Counted from the stretch's first letter, positions 9,210 through 18,757 are shown. The stretch: DNA of 30,487 nucleotides from JACVCK01 sp041940385 (GCA_041940385.1 JBGTSD010000030.1:1-30487); one strand, 5' to 3'. Notes: a model not told the origin generated them from the letters alone. A program made the numbers and translations.

Positions 9210-9260
9210 TCTCGGAAACAGAACAACCCCCGGCAACCGGAATCCTACCGCTTCCGGGGG
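9210..9260 (-). terminator. Possible intrinsic terminator after the HTH gene
   Basis: Read on the minus strand, CCCCCGG (9260-9254) pairs with CCGGGGG (9233-9227), with an alternative inner pairing CCGGAA/TTCCGG. A T-rich tract (TTGTTCTGTTT) follows. It lies 43 bp after the HTH gene stop and before the kinase start. The loop of the outer stem is long, so confidence is moderate. Confidence 0.45.
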
Positions 9261-9302
9261 CCGTCAGGGTGTTCTTCGGGGGACCTGCCCCAGGGGAATC
9301 CG

Positions 9303-9734
9303 CTAGATGGCCGGGGCGAGCGGCCCGGAGCGGTGCAGGCGAACCGGACGGAGGGTTTCGCTCGCGGGGGAGAGCTCCGCCGCCGCAGCCGCTCGGTCGG
9401 CCGACCACTCGTCCAGGATCTGAGCGAGCCGCTCGAGCAGGATGCGGGGCGGAGTCGCGCTGAGCGCGATGAGGCGATCGGGGTCCCGGTGCGAGGGGCC
9501 GGCGCCGGTGAGCACCCAATGCGGATTCAGGTGCAGCGCATCGCAGAGCGACACGAGGAACCACAGCGGCGGTCGCGTGTCGGTCGTCAGCCATCGGCGC
9601 ACGCTCTCGGGATGCGACGAGACGATCGCGGCGAGTTGGCGGTAGGTGTAGGAGGACGTCACCGAGCTCAATCGGGCCTGAACGGCCGACGCGCTGCACC
9701 CGGAGACAGTCGACGACGTCGCTGCATTCTGCAT
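9303..9734 (-). CDS. XRE-like helix-turn-helix DNA-binding protein
   Basis: Probably a small transcriptional regulator of 143 residues. Residues 29-80 (SYTYRQLAAIVSSHPESVRRWL...PPLWFLVSLCDALHLNPHWVLTGAGP) read like a Cro/CI-type HTH: a 'try, search, stop' helix pattern ending in the WxLTGxGP segment common in phage-repressor-like proteins. The rest has helical stretches (LLERLAQILDEW) but no recognised ligand domain. The start at 9734 has GGGAG 7 nt upstream; the frame stays open further up but without a better start. It follows the gene for a small secreted Cys-rich protein by 66 bp on the same strand. A 13-bp palindrome in the divergent promoter region upstream of that gene is a possible binding site (inference). 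Confidence 0.65.
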   Translation of the reverse strand: MQNAATSSTVSGCSASAVQARLSSVTSSYTYRQLAAIVSSHPESVRRWLTTDTRPPLWFLVSLCDALHLNPHWVLTGAGPSHRDPDRLIALSATPPRILLERLAQILDEWSADRAAAAAELSPASETLRPVRLHRSGPLAPAI

Positions 9735-9800
9735 TGTGCGCTCCCGCCCCGGAGGGGCCTGATGTTGTGCGCTGCGAGTTCCTTCAATCAAGCTCCGTGT

Positions 9801-10100
9801 TCAAAGGCAGTTCGGGGGGTTGCAGGGAATGCCTTGCGAGCACTTCCAGTGGTAGAGCTCCCATTGCTCCTCGCACGACATGTCTCCGACCGGCGCATCC
9901 GCGGGCGTATTCGCGGCGGCGATCATGGGCGCCGCGACCTCCGATCGAGCATCCCCGAATGCGGCGGCGCCCACACAGATCGCCGCTGCCAGCACGCCTC
10001 GGAGCCAGGTGCGTCCCGAGGCCGAAAATCCCGCTTCAGAAGCCCTTTTTGACGCTTGCCGCTCACCACCGCACGGGAACATTCCCAGCGCGCAACCCAT
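9801..10100 (-). CDS. Small secreted protein with a Cys-rich C-terminal peptide
   Basis: Not a family I recognise. The 99-residue frame starts with ATG preceded by AGGGAAGG at 6 nt spacing, a convincing ribosome binding site. A basic N-region is followed by a hydrophobic stretch (about 32-48, WLRGVLAAAICVGAAAF) and a likely cleavage site after GDA, then an Ala/Pro-rich spacer. The last 26 residues hold four cysteines spaced over SCEEQW, HWKC, GIPC and PPNC. The long N-terminus (about 30 residues before the hydrophobic core) is unusual for a Sec signal; an internal Met at residue 7 is an alternative start. It is divergent from the sigma factor gene (163 bp between starts) and upstream of the HTH gene. 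It could be a disulfide-bonded extracellular peptide, a metal binder or a modified-peptide precursor; nothing nearby decides this. Confidence 0.6.
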   Translation of the reverse strand: MGCALGMFPCGGERQASKRASEAGFSASGRTWLRGVLAAAICVGAAAFGDARSEVAAPMIAAANTPADAPVGDMSCEEQWELYHWKCSQGIPCNPPNCL

Positions 10101-10204
10101 GTGGTACCTTCCCTTCGATCAAGGGGGCGTCTTGGCCCCGCCTACCGAATGCGGCTCTGCAACACATCGCCGGCCGCCGTCGAAGTAGGCGTCGTGCATG
10201 CCGG

Positions 10205-10217
10205 CGTGTGACACACG
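10205..10217. promoter_or_regulatory. 13-bp palindrome in the divergent promoter region
   Basis: CGTGTG-A-CACACG is a perfect palindrome around a central A, lying 46 bp before the sigma factor start and about 105 bp before the divergent Cys-rich protein gene. The position and symmetry suit an operator; the nearby HTH protein is the obvious candidate to bind it, but this is inference. Confidence 0.4.
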
Positions 10218-10263
10218 GCGCGCGGATTTTTGATCAGCTTGTGAGAAGTTCTGGAGGACGTTC

Positions 10264-10887
10264 GTGCCCGTCCGAAAAGACCCATCACCGCGAACGAACA
10301 GCGATCAGGGCGATAACGCCGGCTCGTTGCTCGCGCGTGTTCGTGACGGAGATCGCGAGGCCGCCGCGGAGTTCGCGATGCGTTATGCGCCCCTTCTTCG
10401 GCGGCGCATCTCGGGCAAACTCGGCCCGCACCTGCGTCGGCACTTCGACTCGGCGGACATTCTTTCGACGGTGCTGCGCCGGCTCGATGTCTACGTGGAG
10501 GGGCGCAACCTCGTCGCGACGACGGAGCAGGAGTTCTGGTCGCTGATCCTGCAGATCGCGCAGAACGCCGTGATCGACAAGCTCCGTGTGCTCCAGCGCC
10601 TCGACCGCATCGAGGACGAGGACGGCGCCGTGGCGCGATCGCTCGCCCGGCGGCTCCGGCAGGCGGAGCGTCAGGGCGCCGAGCAGTCCGAGATCGAACT
10701 GGCCTCCGCGTTCGACGTGCTCGACAGCGACGACGACAAGCGGATCCTCTGGCTCTGGCTCAACGGGGTCGGGCACCAGCAGATCGCGGGCATCCTCGGC
10801 ATGACCCCGGACAACGCGCGCAAACGCTGGGAGCGCATCCGCCGTAAATTGCGTGACTCCTACGACGACGAACCGGGCCACGCATGA
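10264..10887 (+). CDS. ECF-type RNA polymerase sigma factor
   Basis: Sigma-70 family regulator of 207 residues. Region 2 spans about 20-95: SLLARVRDGDREAAAEFAMRYAPLLRRRI, then HFDSADILSTVLRRLDVY and EFWSLILQIAQNAVIDKLR. Region 4 spans about 145-200, with a recognition-type HTH (HQQIAGILGMTPDNARKRWERIRRKL). The shape fits the planctomycete ECF sigma factors encoded beside Ser/Thr kinases. The start codon is GTG at 10264, with GGAGG upstream at good spacing; there is no ATG in a useful place. Its stop overlaps the ATG of the next gene (ATGA), so the two are translationally coupled and probably act together, the kinase perhaps phosphorylating the sigma factor or a partner (inference from family context). 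No anti-sigma factor gene is next to it. Confidence 0.87.
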   Translation: MPVRKDPSPRTNSDQGDNAGSLLARVRDGDREAAAEFAMRYAPLLRRRISGKLGPHLRRHFDSADILSTVLRRLDVYVEGRNLVATTEQEFWSLILQIAQNAVIDKLRVLQRLDRIEDEDGAVARSLARRLRQAERQGAEQSEIELASAFDVLDSDDDKRILWLWLNGVGHQQIAGILGMTPDNARKRWERIRRKLRDSYDDEPGHA

Positions 10888-13016
10888 TCTTGCCGACCGA
10901 GAGCCTCCAGGACGATCTGCTCGCCACGCTCCGCACATCGGACGGGAGCGTCACGCTCGCCGAGTTCCTGCGGACGCGGTCGGCGCCGACCGATGCGCAG
11001 CTCGCCGAGTTGATCGAGGTCGACGGACGCTTCCGCATCAGCAAGGGAGAATCGGTCGAGCTTGCCGACTACCTCGACGCGATCCCGCGCGTGCGCGAGT
11101 GTCCGGTCGCGCTCGACGCGGCGATCGACATGACGCTGCGCTCGCTCGCGGGCGGCACGACGCCGACGCCGGACGCCGTCGAGACGCTCGTCGCGAACTA
11201 CCCCGATCTGCAGGAAGCCATCCGCGACGCCGCGGTCCTTGGGCAGGCCGTGTGGACGACCGAACAGATCGCGCCGCCCCGGCCCCGCACCGGCGAGCTT
11301 CCCGCGGACTTCGGCATGATCATCGGCGGCGGTCGTCGGCAGTACAAGCTTCTCGAGCGGCTCGGCGACGGCGCCTCGGGCGATGTCTTTCTCGCCGAGG
11401 ATCGGCTGCTGTCGGACGCCGATCGGCCGGCGCTGGTCGCGGTCAAGATCCTGCGCCTTGACGGCGTTGACCCCTGGGCCCGCCGTCAGGCGGCCGACGA
11501 GGCCACCAAGGCGCGGCGCATCGACCATCCGAACGTCGTCCGCGTGCTGAATCGCGGCGTCTCGGAGGACGGTGAAGAGTTCCTCGTCTACGAGTACGTG
11601 CAGGGCGGCGATCTCGCGTCGCCCCGCTTCACCGGAAAGCTGCCGCTGACGCCCCGCGATGCGGCGGCGCTGGTCTCGGCGATGGCGCGCGGCGTGCAGG
11701 CGGCGCATTCCGCGGGCCTCGTGCACTGCGATCTCAAGCCCGGCAACGTGCTGCTGGACGCCCAGGGTGCGCCAAAGGTCGCAGACTTCGGCGCCGCTGT
11801 TCGACCGCCCGACGCGGCGGGCGGCGCTTCGTCGCCGTCGCGCCCAGTGGGGACGCTGGCGTTCATGTCTCCCGAGCAGTTCCGAATGGAGCCGGGGTCG
11901 CTCACGCCGCCGACCGACGTGTATGCGCTCGGCGGGATGCTCTACTGGCTGCTGACCGGTCGACTGGCCAACGGCAACACCCGCGACGAGGTCGTCGCGG
12001 CCCATCTGGCGGATCCGCCGCGGCCCGCGCCGTCGGCGTGCGCCGTTCGACCGGGCATCGACGCGGATCTCGACGCGATCTGTCGGCGGGCGTTATCGCC
12101 TGCGGCGCGGGATCGGCACTCTTCGCCTGGCGCGCTGGCCGACGATCTCGATGCATGGCGCCGTCGCGAGCCGATCGCGTGGACGCGACCATCGGTGGCG
12201 CGGGTCTTCTCGCTGATGCTCCGTCGGCGCCCGGCGGTCGCCGGCGCCGTTGGCGCCGCGATCGTGCTGGGGCTCGTGGGCGGCGCGGCGACCCTGCATT
12301 TCCGGAGCGAAGCGGCGCGGCGCCAGCAGGCGGCGGAGCTCGCCACGCTTCGCGCGCAGGCGCGGGAGAGCGAGCGCCTTGGCGATGCGAAGTTCGCCCA
12401 GTCGATGTCCCCTTCGGCGGACGACCGCGGTTGGCGCGGCAGCACGGCCAGGGATCTGATGATGTTCTGGTGGGTGGAAGGCGTGGTCGGGCGCAAGCGT
12501 CTTGATGCGCAGTCCCTTCCGGACGAGCTCACGACACGGCGGATGGAGTACATCGACGCGCGCATCGGGCGCATCACGGAGTCGGATGGGGCGGATTCGC
12601 TCTACGCGCTGCTGCTTCGGACGCAGCGTGCATTCTGGCTGACGCAGCAGGAGAACCACGCGCTCGCGCTGGAGGCGCTCGAGCCGCTCGAGGCAGACTA
12701 TCGAGCCCGGCTGAACGCGGACGATCCCATCTTCGATGTCCTTGATGCGCTGCGCTGGTGCGCCAAGGCCGACGCCCTCGTGGCGGCCGGCTCGGAGGGA
12801 CAAGGTCGCGCCGAGGCGGCGGAGATCGTGGCGCGTCTGCACGAGGCGGCGGACGCCGTGCGGGGCGCCTCGGACGGCGTCGCGGTTCGTCTGCTGATCG
12901 ACGCTCGGCTCGCCACCCTGTACGGCCCAGCCTGGCTCGCTGACGCTACCGAGGCGGAGGCGGCGGGGCTGCGGTTCGAGGAGAGTCTGCGCATGACCGG
13001 CGAGAAGTCGCGTTAG
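10884..13016 (+). CDS. Ser/Thr protein kinase coupled to the sigma factor
   Basis: Membrane-anchored Hanks-type kinase of 710 residues. An N-terminal region of about 150 residues (helical, no recognised domain) precedes the kinase: LGDGASGDVF glycine loop (160-169), Lys188 in VAVKIL, HCDLKPGN (281-288, catalytic Asp283), DFG (301-303) and SPEQ (329-332). The Arg of the usual HRD motif is Cys here, which makes it a non-RD kinase; such kinases are often not regulated by activation-loop phosphorylation. A hydrophobic segment (about 450-470) follows, then some 240 residues of helical sequence outside recognised families. The start ATG overlaps the sigma factor stop by 4 nt. Its stop overlaps the stop of the convergent halogenase-like gene, leaving no room for a terminator between them. 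Confidence 0.9.
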   Translation: MILPTESLQDDLLATLRTSDGSVTLAEFLRTRSAPTDAQLAELIEVDGRFRISKGESVELADYLDAIPRVRECPVALDAAIDMTLRSLAGGTTPTPDAVETLVANYPDLQEAIRDAAVLGQAVWTTEQIAPPRPRTGELPADFGMIIGGGRRQYKLLERLGDGASGDVFLAEDRLLSDADRPALVAVKILRLDGVDPWARRQAADEATKARRIDHPNVVRVLNRGVSEDGEEFLVYEYVQGGDLASPRFTGKLPLTPRDAAALVSAMARGVQAAHSAGLVHCDLKPGNVLLDAQGAPKVADFGAAVRPPDAAGGASSPSRPVGTLAFMSPEQFRMEPGSLTPPTDVYALGGMLYWLLTGRLANGNTRDEVVAAHLADPPRPAPSACAVRPGIDADLDAICRRALSPAARDRHSSPGALADDLDAWRRREPIAWTRPSVARVFSLMLRRRPAVAGAVGAAIVLGLVGGAATLHFRSEAARRQQAAELATLRAQARESERLGDAKFAQSMSPSADDRGWRGSTARDLMMFWWVEGVVGRKRLDAQSLPDELTTRRMEYIDARIGRITESDGADSLYALLLRTQRAFWLTQQENHALALEALEPLEADYRARLNADDPIFDVLDALRWCAKADALVAAGSEGQGRAEAAEIVARLHEAADAVRGASDGVAVRLLIDARLATLYGPAWLADATEAEAAGLRFEESLRMTGEKSR

Positions 13017-14761
13017 CTCGCCTGTCCGAGGGCCTCGTTGGTCTGGTTCCGCGAGCGCAGGAATCGAGAATCCTCGAGATCGATGCGCAGCAGGGGCTTC
13101 TTCTTGTCAACGGAGGCGGTCACCCAGTACTGCTCGATCATGACGTCGAGCGCCTGGAGGTAGATCGAGACCTGCTGGTTGAGCCGATCGGGCGACACGC
13201 CTGACGAGCGAGCGATCGAGGCGAACGCGCTGATCATTTCGCGGGCGTCGCTCGTCTGCTCGAGCACCTGCACCACGGCGCCGTAGACGCCGATGAGCGG
13301 CAGCATCGATTCGCCGCGCGTCCATGCTTCCACCCGCCGGATGCGTCCCTCGGAGAGATGTCCGACGATGCCCTTCGTGGCGCCGCGCGTATGGAGCTTG
13401 AACACGTTGCTCCCGCTCACGCGCGAGACGAGCTTGCGATCGCCCTGGGCGTCGAAACGCCCGAGGACCTGCTTGGCGGACGCGATGTCGAACGAGCCGA
13501 AGCTGGGCAGGCCGAGCGATTCGGAGATGAATCCGCCCTGCGCGAGCCAGGCCCATGCCTTCTTGGGATCGAGCTGCAGGCCGGCCTCCGACGCGATGCG
13601 CCGGCAATGGTCCTGCAGGTCGGTGAAGCATCCGTTCGCGGAGTACCAGTACTGCCCGAACCGAATGTGCTGGCCGATGTTGGTTCGGTGACGCTGGTCG
13701 TAGCGCTCACGCAGCCATTTCGCGTCGAGTTCGGCGCGGTCCAGTTCGAGGATCGTGTACGCCGCGTCGCGCGCCGAGGAGTGCGTGAGCGACATGCCCG
13801 CGGCGAGGATGGGGTCGGCGAAGCCGGCGGACTCGCCGACGAGGAACCAGTTCTCACCGACGAGCCGTTCGGCGAGCTGCGACCAATCCTTGGTGGCCTG
13901 GAGCTTCATCTCGCGCTGCGCGTGGGCGATGAGACCTGCGATCTGCGACTGCATGCCGAGCGCTTCGAGGTAGAGCGCTTCGGGAGTCTTGTCGAGCTTC
14001 TTGAAGTGGTCGGCAGGACAGATGAGGCCGATGCTCGTGCGCGTCGGGCCGAGCGGAATGAACCAGATCCAGCCGAAGGGCAGCGAACGCACCTGCACGC
14101 GCGTCGCGCCCACGCCGACCTTGTCCGCCCACTCGGCGTTCTGCCAGTAGTCCCAGATCGCGATGTTCTTCAGCTCCTGCGTGACATCGACAGGAACATC
14201 GAGCGCGCGACGCACGATCCCCGCGGCGCCGCTGGCGTCGATGAACCACCGGCCCTCGATGCGCTCGCCGGTGTCGAGCGTGACGGCGACGACGCGGTCG
14301 CCGTCAACCCCCACATCGCGCACCAGCGCGCCCTCGCGCACGTCGGCGCCGAGCGACGCGGCGTGATCGAGCAGGATCTCGTCGTAGATCGCGCGATCGA
14401 CCTGGAGCGCGGTGTAGCGCCGCTGGCCCTCGAACTTCGCCGGGCGCGGCTCGTCGCGCCAGTTCTCGACCGGGTAGAAGTCGAAGTCCCACTGATCCGC
14501 GTCGCGACCCCAGGTGTACGAGGCGCCGATCTTGATCGGGAATCCCGCGGCCTCGACCTTCTCCCAGACGCCCATCTCGTCGAGGATCTGGCTGATGCCG
14601 GGAAGCTGGCTCTCGCCGACGTGATCGCGGGGGAAGCGCTCCTTCTCGAGCACAACGACGCGCAGTCCCGGGCGATACTTCAGCAGCATGGCCGCCGCCG
14701 TGGAGCCGCCCGGACCGCCGCCGACAATGACGACGTCTGCCTGGTTGTTCCGCCCAACCAC
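13013..14761 (-). CDS. Flavin-dependent halogenase-like FAD monooxygenase
   Basis: Predicted FADH2-dependent enzyme related to phenol/carrier-bound halogenases. With the chosen GTG start, the FAD-binding GGGPGGS motif is at about 14-20, GESQLP at 49-54, FPIK with a Lys at 77 (the segment where CndH/PltA-like halogenases carry the catalytic Lys), and WIWFIP at 231-236, which fits the halogenase signature WxWxIP that guides the hypohalite tunnel. A further 180 C-terminal residues follow the FAD fold. Geranylgeranyl reductases share the FAD fold but lack WxWxIP. The open frame extends to a GTG at 14833; the start at 14761 gives the usual short N-terminus before the dinucleotide fold, but neither has a strong Shine-Dalgarno. 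No flavin reductase, PKS or NRPS gene is nearby, so substrate and reductant must come from elsewhere. Confidence 0.8.
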   Translation of the reverse strand: MVGRNNQADVVIVGGGPGGSTAAAMLLKYRPGLRVVVLEKERFPRDHVGESQLPGISQILDEMGVWEKVEAAGFPIKIGASYTWGRDADQWDFDFYPVENWRDEPRPAKFEGQRRYTALQVDRAIYDEILLDHAASLGADVREGALVRDVGVDGDRVVAVTLDTGERIEGRWFIDASGAAGIVRRALDVPVDVTQELKNIAIWDYWQNAEWADKVGVGATRVQVRSLPFGWIWFIPLGPTRTSIGLICPADHFKKLDKTPEALYLEALGMQSQIAGLIAHAQREMKLQATKDWSQLAERLVGENWFLVGESAGFADPILAAGMSLTHSSARDAAYTILELDRAELDAKWLRERYDQRHRTNIGQHIRFGQYWYSANGCFTDLQDHCRRIASEAGLQLDPKKAWAWLAQGGFISESLGLPSFGSFDIASAKQVLGRFDAQGDRKLVSRVSGSNVFKLHTRGATKGIVGHLSEGRIRRVEAWTRGESMLPLIGVYGAVVQVLEQTSDAREMISAFASIARSSGVSPDRLNQQVSIYLQALDVMIEQYWVTASVDKKKPLLRIDLEDSRFLRSRNQTNEALGQAS

Positions 14762-14913
14762 GATCGACCGTTCCCGTGCCAGAAGGCACGCGCACGACCC
14801 GCGCCGCCGGGCCCGCGACGCAGCTTGGGCCACGCGACGGACAGCGCACGCGACCAGACTACCGGAGTACGAATGAAACGCAACGCTCCACCGCGGGGAA
14901 GATGACGGCGCAA

Positions 14914-14987
14914 TGGCCCCGGCAGGATTCGAACCTGCGACCGCACCGATTATGAGTCGGGCGCTCTAACCGCTGAGCTACGGGGCC
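14914..14987 (-). tRNA. tRNA with CAU anticodon, probably tRNA-Ile2 (lysidine-modified)
   Basis: A 74-nt cloverleaf on the minus strand: acceptor stem GGCCCCG/CGGGGCC with discriminator A at 14914, D-arm GCTC...GAGC, anticodon loop CTCATAA with CAU at 14954-14952, and T-arm GTTCGAA. No CCA is encoded. CAU tRNAs can be initiator Met, elongator Met or Ile2. The first acceptor pair is a normal G-C, which argues against an initiator. The C4-G69 and C5-G68 pairs and the overall match to E. coli tRNA-Ile2 favour Ile2, whose C34 is changed to lysidine by TilS so that it reads AUA. The outer anticodon-stem pair is a C-U mismatch. Confidence 0.9.
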
Positions 14988-15038
14988 GCGATCAGCCGGT
15001 CAGAATACCGGGAGTCGGGGTTTCCATGAGTTCCGCGC

Positions 15039-17234
<2,196 letters not shown>

Positions 17235-17343
17235 CGAAGCTCCGATGGCTGCGCGATGCGGGAAGAGCCCTCGCCGTCCTTCCGGCGTGCTCTCAACGGC
17301 GGCATTGTGCGTGGTTTCTCGACCGCGGCAAGGGCCGCCAGCA

Positions 17344-17396
17344 GCAAAATTCAGGATTTTGCAAGACCACACGAAAGTGTGGACACAAAACTGTGT
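17344..17396. repeat. Cluster of three inverted repeats at the trpA 3' end, upstream of glnN
   Basis: Three perfect short inverted repeats follow one another: GCAAAAT-TCAGG-ATTTTGC (17344-17362, spanning the trpA stop), CCACAC-GAAA-GTGTGG (17367-17382) and ACACA-AAAC-TGTGT (17383-17396). The stretch is clearly more AT-rich than its surroundings. It ends 110 bp before the glnN start on the minus strand, so it may hold operators or leader structure for glnN. There is no T-tract after any stem, so a simple terminator is unlikely. Confidence 0.5.
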
Positions 17397-18184
17397 GCTT
17401 CCGCGATCGGGTCCTCGCCGCTCGCGAGGGCGTCCTCGATGCGACGGACCAGGGCCGAGCCCACGATCGCCGCGTCCGCCCCGCCTGCCTCACCCGGACG
17501 AACGACGGCCCGGACGTGCTCGGGGGTCGAGATGCCGAAGCCGCAGGCGATCGGGAGCGTCACGGTCTGGCGGAGCAGCTGCACCCGCCGCTGGACATCG
17601 GGCGCCGCGGACTGCTCGCCGGTCAGCCCCGCCCGGGCAATGAGGTAGACAAAGCCGCTCGAGGCCCGTGCGATCGCCGCGGCCCGATCGTCGGGCGTCG
17701 CGGGGGCAACCAGCAACGAGGCGCTGCACCCGGCGGACCGAGCGGCGCCGATGTAGGCGTCGGCCTCCTCAAGCGGCGCGTCCGGGAAGATGAAGCCATC
17801 GAAGCCGGCGTTCGCGGCGCGTTCGACGAACGCCTTGGCGCCGCGATGATGCACGAGCGACACGCTCACCATCGCGACGAGGGCGAGCTTAGTCTTGCCC
17901 CGTGCGCTCGCGACCGACTCAAAGACCGTCTCGGGCGTGACGCCCTGCTCCAGCGCACGGTGCATCGCCGCGGCGATCACCGGGCCGTCGGCGATCGGAT
18001 CGCTGAAGGGAATGCCGATCTCGACCACGCTTGCGCCGGCGCTCTCGAGGGCGCCGAGGAGCTTCGGCAGCCGCTCGGCGTCCGGCCTCCCGCCGACGAT
18101 GAACGGCATCAACGCCTTGCGGCCCTGTTCCGGCTTGGCGCCCGCAGGGCGGAGCGAGGCGAACACCTGATCGACGCGGTTCAA
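17351..18184 (-). CDS. trpA: Tryptophan synthase alpha chain
   Basis: Cleaves indole-3-glycerol phosphate to indole and glyceraldehyde 3-phosphate and passes indole to TrpB. The 277-residue TIM barrel shows the family motifs: MPFIVGGRPD at the first strand, VVEIGIPFSDPIADGPVI (53-70, catalytic Glu55), FDGFIFPDAPLEEA with the catalytic Asp, and CGFGISTPEHV with GSALVRRIE as the phosphate-binding end. The start is TTG at 18184, overlapping the stop of the upstream MazG-like gene (TTGA), with a purine-rich GAAGGA-type site just before it; no ATG occurs before the first conserved motif. The gene lies at the end of the riboswitch-led operon, without trpB next to it. The last 15 residues are encoded by a low-GC, repeat-rich stretch and look unlike a usual TrpA tail. 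Confidence 0.93.
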   Translation of the reverse strand: MNRVDQVFASLRPAGAKPEQGRKALMPFIVGGRPDAERLPKLLGALESAGASVVEIGIPFSDPIADGPVIAAAMHRALEQGVTPETVFESVASARGKTKLALVAMVSVSLVHHRGAKAFVERAANAGFDGFIFPDAPLEEADAYIGAARSAGCSASLLVAPATPDDRAAAIARASSGFVYLIARAGLTGEQSAAPDVQRRVQLLRQTVTLPIACGFGISTPEHVRAVVRPGEAGGADAAIVGSALVRRIEDALASGEDPIAEAHSFVSTLSCGLAKS

Positions 18185-18492
18185 TCCTTCACCCCTTCCA
18201 CTCCGCCGTCGGTCGTGTATTTGCGCAGCGCCGTTTCCAGATCAACGCCGGAGATGTTCGCCAGCGTGGTCAGCCACGCCAGAACGTCGGCGAATTCCTC
18301 GTCCAGATTGGCCTTCTGCGCGGGAGTGGGGGTCTTCCCCGGGGCGTTGTCCTGGAGCGCCGTGGCCAGCTCCCCGATCTCCTCGATGAACCACATGAAG
18401 GTGCCGGGGGCGCCGCGCGCCGAGTCCGTCGCGTAGTACCGCTCGCGGATGATCCGCTGGAAATCGCCGATGGTGATGCCCGTCGTGGCCAT
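18181..18492 (-). CDS. MazG-like nucleotide pyrophosphohydrolase
   Basis: Small all-alpha NTP pyrophosphohydrolase of 103 residues, probably removing unwanted nucleotides by hydrolysis to the monophosphate. The metal-binding acidic motifs of the MazG fold are visible: EEIGE (37-41) and EEFAD (65-69), at the spacing of single-domain MazG-like proteins. The ATG at 18492 was chosen because the fold begins directly after it; the same frame is open further upstream, but that part runs through the end of the neighbouring [2Fe-2S] gene in another frame. No strong Shine-Dalgarno is visible. It lies 43 bp after the [2Fe-2S] gene and overlaps the trpA start by 4 nt, so it is part of the same transcription unit. 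Confidence 0.82.
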   Translation of the reverse strand: MATTGITIGDFQRIIRERYYATDSARGAPGTFMWFIEEIGELATALQDNAPGKTPTPAQKANLDEEFADVLAWLTTLANISGVDLETALRKYTTDGGVEGVKD

Positions 18493-18535
18493 GTCGGGCG
18501 AAAGCGTAGCAGGCGCGGGTCGGCGCCGCGATCGC

Positions 18536-18757
18536 TCAATCGTCCGGACCGAGCAGCGTCGTGAATACCGTCTGGCCGGACACCAGCATGCGCCGGATGT
18601 AGGGCTCGCACAGGCCGCAGCCATCGCAGCAGCCCGCGGCCTCTCGGAGCCCGTCGAGGTCGAGTTCTTCGCGCTCCGCGGCGGCGCGGAGCGACTCGAA
18701 CGTGAGGCCGGTGCAGACGCAGCGATCGATGCGCCAAGGTCCGCCGGCGTCACTCAT
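18536..18757 (-). CDS. Small BFD-type [2Fe-2S] protein
   Basis: A 73-residue protein built around a BFD-like [2Fe-2S] domain: Cys13-V-Cys15, 31 residues, then Cys47-G-L-Cys50 followed by EPYI. This CxC-x31-CxxC spacing is that of bacterioferritin-associated ferredoxin (Bfd) and of the BFD-like domains in NirB and assimilatory nitrate reductases, where the cluster transfers electrons or is labile. Two extra cysteines (43 and 44) sit just before the second pair. It has no signal peptide, so it is cytosolic. Its ATG overlaps the end of the prepilin gene by 8 nt (ATGAGTGA). Neither bacterioferritin nor nitrite reductase is nearby, so its partner is unknown; in this operon it could serve as electron donor for cobalamin reduction or as a redox sensor (speculation). 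Confidence 0.75.
   Translation of the reverse strand: MSDAGGPWRIDRCVCTGLTFESLRAAAEREELDLDGLREAAGCCDGCGLCEPYIRRMLVSGQTVFTTLLGPDD

Noticed and set aside
6528..10052. Very long open frame (over 1100 codons) on the plus strand
   Set aside because: It runs antisense to the kinase, HTH and Cys-rich protein genes, its translation is Arg/Gly/Asp-rich low-complexity sequence with no domain, and such mirror frames are common in GC-rich coding DNA.
10124..10139. GGGGC-GTCTTG-GCCCC hairpin between the divergent genes
   Set aside because: A five-base GC arm is expected often by chance in this composition, and no T-tract or other context supports a function.
13013..14761. Assignment of the FAD enzyme as geranylgeranyl reductase
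   Set aside because: The general fold fits both, but the WxWxIP motif and the FPIK lysine segment favour the halogenase branch.
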